Notes under the pieces: generated by a model
The model's input: the letters and a program-made list of their open reading frames with translations, nothing else
Told to the model about the DNA's origin: nothing
The model's database searches: none
Position numbers and translations under genes: made by a program
Part shown: one piece after another, positions 63,401-64,000 of the stretch
Layout: each line of letters begins with the position of its first letter
Position numbering within the stretch: position 1 is the stretch's first letter
NCBI RefSeq assembly: GCF_902505095.1
Contig: NZ_CABWIB010000001.1
Location: forward strand, 1,130,688-1,194,687
Length of the DNA stretch: 64,000 bases
Reading direction: 5' to 3'
From: Oceanivirga miroungae
Lineage (GTDB): Bacteria; Fusobacteriota; Fusobacteriia; Fusobacteriales; Leptotrichiaceae

Positions 63401-64000
63401 TTCTTATCTATCTCTTTATTTAAGCTTTCAACTATTTCATTATGGTCAACTTTTGCTTTTCCATTTTCTGATGTTATTGAACCTTTATCTATTGAGTATT
63501 TAATAACTGAAGTTTTTCCATCTTCACTTTCAACAGATACTTTTGTTCCATCTCCATCTACAAAGTTTATTGTATCATATGGTCTTACAAAGTCTACTGC
63601 GTTTCCATTTCCTTGTAAGTTAAATCCTGCATTTAGTACATCATTTACTGTTGCTGCATTGTTCCCTATTTTCTTAATAGTTTCAGCATCTGGTTTAGAT
63701 ACATTATTAGCTTCTTTTAATTTAGCTAATTTTTCATCATTAGCTCCAAGCGCTGTTTCTTCTATATTTCCATCATTATCAAGTTTATAGAATCCATCTT
63801 CTTTTTGAACATATTTTTCGCCATCAACTTCATATACTGGGAATCCATCTTTTGTTTCTACTACCTTCTTACCTTTTTCACTTGTTGCATCTAAATTACT
63901 TGATACATTTGATACTACTTGTGGTGTATCTCCTTTGGCTTTTATTTGTATATTATTAGTTGCAACTTCTATTTTATTTAAGTCTGTACTATTTCCAGGA
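57448..64000 (-). CDS. Giant trimeric autotransporter adhesin with C-terminal OmpA-like domain (5' end outside window)
   Basis: One open minus-strand frame of at least 2183 residues runs from beyond 64000 to the TAA at 57448. It holds head/neck/stalk modules with TAA signatures such as VAEGKEPTDAANVGQLKE and NLQGNGNAVDFVRPYDTINF, repeated in 509-residue units, then a last neck (NVAPGKAPNDVATVSQLNE) and a YadA anchor (SSMAMAGIPQVTYDKKFGIG and GYYKNTAAVAVGISG). Unusually, a coiled coil (EILDKLNELAAKNKELEKKL) and an OmpA-C domain (57780 to 57451) follow; IIGYTDRAYTESYNLDLGLR keeps the Asp and Arg that bind diaminopimelate, and LRRVEILV closes it. Exported, surface-anchored adhesin. Frame continuity was read triplet by triplet to 59880; the repeats imply the rest. 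Confidence 0.93.
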   Translation of the reverse strand, partial: PGNSTDLNKIEVATNNIQIKAKGDTPQVVSNVSSNLDATSEKGKKVVETKDGFPVYEVDGEKYVQKEDGFYKLDNDGNIEETALGANDEKLAKLKEANNVSKPDAETIKKIGNNAATVNDVLNAGFNLQGNGNAVDFVRPYDTINFVDGDGTKVSVESEDGKTSVIKYSIDKGSITSENGKAKVDHNEIVESLNKEIDKKIAKLDNTNPINQAEIAELKGKKDKLKKAKDALENAKTALEGASDQDKLEKEKALKEALKTLEAAEKEIYDKGINDNRVATTKDVVDAINNAGLTFGANLDSANKNTDDRKKLHKLGSTVEIVKAASEITEGDGDNAVKYIGSNLITKLTQDTDGNSKIEIGLKKTPKFEGLELQKPKGQTDTTNTNSIVKLTPGEDGTLTLSKEPGTTTPGQTTDTNVVIKGVAEGKEPTDAANVGQLKETENNITNNSPFKYVTKDNKDVVKEGDKFYEVTKDGKPIFTKDNKKYVKDGDKYKEIDENGSIKNNGEEIPGNSTDLNKIEVATNNIQIKAKGDTPQVVSNVSSNLDATSEKGKKVVETKDGFPVYEVDGEKYVQKEDGFYKLDNDGNIEETALGANDEKLAKLKEANNVSKPDAETIKKIGNNAATVNDVLNAGFNLQGNGNAVDFVRPYDTINFVDGDGTKVSVESEDGKTSVIKYSIDKGSITSENGKAKVDHNEIVESLNKEIDKKIAKLDNTNPINQAEIAELKGKKDKLKKAKDALENAKTALEGASDQDKLEKEKALKEALKTLEAAEKEIYDKGINDNRVATTKDVVDAINNAGLTFGANLDSANKNTDDRKKLHKLGSTVEIVKAASEITEGDGDNAVKYIGSNLITKLTQDTDGNSKIEIGLKKTPKFEGLELQKPKGQTDTTNTNSIVKLTPGEDGTLTLSKEPGTTTPGQTTDTNVVIKGVAEGKEPTDAANVGQLKETENNITNNSPFKYVTKDNKDVVKEGDKFYEVTKDGKPIFTKDNKKYVKDGDKYKEIDENGSIKNNGEEIPGNSTDLNKIEVATNNIQIKAKGDTPQVVSNVSSNLDATSEKGKKVVETKDGFPVYEVDGEKYVQKEDGFYKLDNDGNIEETALGANDEKLAKLKEANNVSKPDAETIKKIGNNAATVNDVLNAGFNLQGNGNAVDFVRPYDTINFVDGDGTKVSVESEDGKTSVIKYSIDKGSITSENGKAKVDHNEIVESLNKEIDKKIAKLDNTNPINQAEIAELKGKKDKLKKAKDALENAKTALEGASDQDKLEKEKALKEALKTLEAAEKEIYDKGINDNRVATTKDVVDAINNAGLTFGANLDSANKNTDDRKKLHKLGSTVEIVKAASEITEGDGDNAVKYIGSNLITKLTQDTDGNSKIEIGLKKTPKFEGLELQKPKGQTDTTNTNSIVKLTPGEDGTLTLSKEPGTTTPGQTTDTNVVIKGVAEGKEPTDAANVGQLKETENNITNNSPFKYVTKDNKDVVKEGDKFYEVTKDGKPIFTKDNKKYVKDGDKYKEIDENGSIKNNGEEIPGNSTDLNKIEVATNNIQIKAKGDTPQVVSNVSSNLDATSEKGKKVVETKDGFPVYEVDGEKYVQKEDGFYKLDNDGNIEETALGANDEKLAKLKEANNVSKPDAETIKKIGNNAATVNDVLNAGFNLQGNGNAVDFVRPYDTINFVDGDGTKVSVESEDGKTSVIKYSIDKGSITSENGKAKVDHNEIVESLNKEIDKKIAKLDNTNPINQAEIAELKGKKDKLKKAKDALENAKTALEGASDQDKLEKEKALKEALKTLEAAEKEIYDKGINDNRVATTKDVVDAINNAGLTFGANLGSENKSDNNKKLHTLGSTIEIVKAASEITEGDGDNAVKYIGSNVITKLTQDTDGNSKVEIGISESPEFKNITLKSENSTTKVSPEGITITETKNNNPVNEVSLTNNGLNNGGNVISNVAPGKAPNDVATVSQLNETYAGTASSMAMAGIPQVTYDKKFGIGAGFGYYKNTAAVAVGISGQNRTNSIVYKASVSLSKGNIGVNAGINVSLGRKDMIKDEILDKLNELAAKNKELEKKLNAIQTRKSTKFTIDEFILDKHNIRPHQIAKLKEVVELVNNTDTSGVIEIIGYTDRAYTESYNLDLGLRRAIHARNMLYKLGMRKDIKVNIISRAFNEITDGKPGKLRRVEILVNNFDEYR
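58357..64000. repeat. Tandem 1527-bp repeats inside the autotransporter gene
   Basis: Unit boundaries at 59881, 61408 and 62935 give units of exactly 1527 bp (509 codons). A fourth, C-terminal unit at 58357-59880 is 1524 bp and diverges at about 58357-58510. In every stretch I compared, the three complete or partial upstream units are identical. Another copy continues beyond 64000. Each unit holds a neck motif, KDG-rich beta segments, a YDTINF stalk and an alpha-helical insert. Confidence 0.93.
58621..58800 (-). other. Alpha-helical insert in each autotransporter repeat
   Basis: Within each unit, residues such as AEIAELKGKKDKLKKAKDAL and KLEKEKALKEALKTLEAAEK form long Lys/Glu/Ala-rich amphipathic helices, unlike the beta-rich rest. 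Copies recur at 60148, 61675 and 63202 (about 1527 bp apart). It could be a coiled-coil extension or a three-helix ligand-binding module. Confidence 0.6.

Noticed and set aside
57448-64000. CRISPR-like regular repetition
   Set aside because: The repeat unit is 1.5 kb, coding and in frame, with no short repeat/spacer structure.

Overview
The window looks like a chromosome segment of a low-GC, Gram-negative, fermentative bacterium of the Fusobacteriota, most likely Leptotrichiaceae (Sneathia/Streptobacillus-like). This is inferred from the extreme AT richness, an L-lactate dehydrogenase, a signal-peptide outer-membrane protein together with Gram-positive-like genes (HrcA/CIRCE, SpoVG, PASTA, SpoIID-like, RNase M5-like), and a giant trimeric autotransporter. 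No rRNA, tRNA or CRISPR array was seen.

Layout. 1-8.5 kb, minus strand: 3' part of pgi, a small unknown gene, mnmG, and a heat-shock cluster hrcA-grpE-dnaK-nitroreductase-dnaJ with a sigma70 promoter and a CIRCE-like operator before hrcA. 8.5-17.5 kb, minus: ftsH, tilS, a frameshifted SpoIID-like gene, mltG, an AI-2E family membrane protein and uvrA. 17.6-28.3 kb, minus: valS behind two divergent genes that I read as degenerate CheA-like signalling modules, an RNase M5-like/NMN adenylyltransferase fusion, and two PepD paralogues separated by a DUF4143-type ATPase. 28.4-29.3 kb: an FMN reductase gene and spoVG.

29.4-33.9 kb is an accessory island in decay: an IS30-family remnant with recognisable ends, a frameshifted IS21-type istB, a small structured RNA with its own promoter and terminator directly upstream of an Abi_2 (AbiF/AbiD-type) gene carrying two in-frame stops, and an apparently intact tyrosine integrase. 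34-36.9 kb, minus: yebC, trxB, tyrS. 37.1-39.4 kb, plus: a three-gene cassette (AAA ATPase, RloB/TOPRIM-like protein, membrane protein) that may be a defence system. 39.4-49 kb, minus: rsgA, a PASTA protein, prfB, azlD, an esterase, an M24 peptidase, an outer-membrane protein, ldh, a Maf-ABC ATPase fusion and a DUF4125/DUF4037 pair.

49.1-54 kb, plus: a truncated ATP-binding regulator pseudogene, then a metal-binding protein, RNase H, rho and two transporters. 54-57.4 kb: a YhgE/Pip membrane protein with a Fic-like/wHTH protein upstream (minus) and a nitroreductase (plus). 57.4-64 kb, minus: the C-terminal 2183 or more residues of a trimeric autotransporter built from near-identical 1527-bp repeats. 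It ends, unusually, in an OmpA-like peptidoglycan-binding domain after the YadA anchor.

The most interesting material is the CheA-like pair, the AbiF-type RNA/Abi_2 locus, the ATPase/RloB-like cassette, the M5-NMNAT and Maf-ABC fusions, and the OmpA-tailed autotransporter. All family assignments come from reading motifs by eye; no database search was run.
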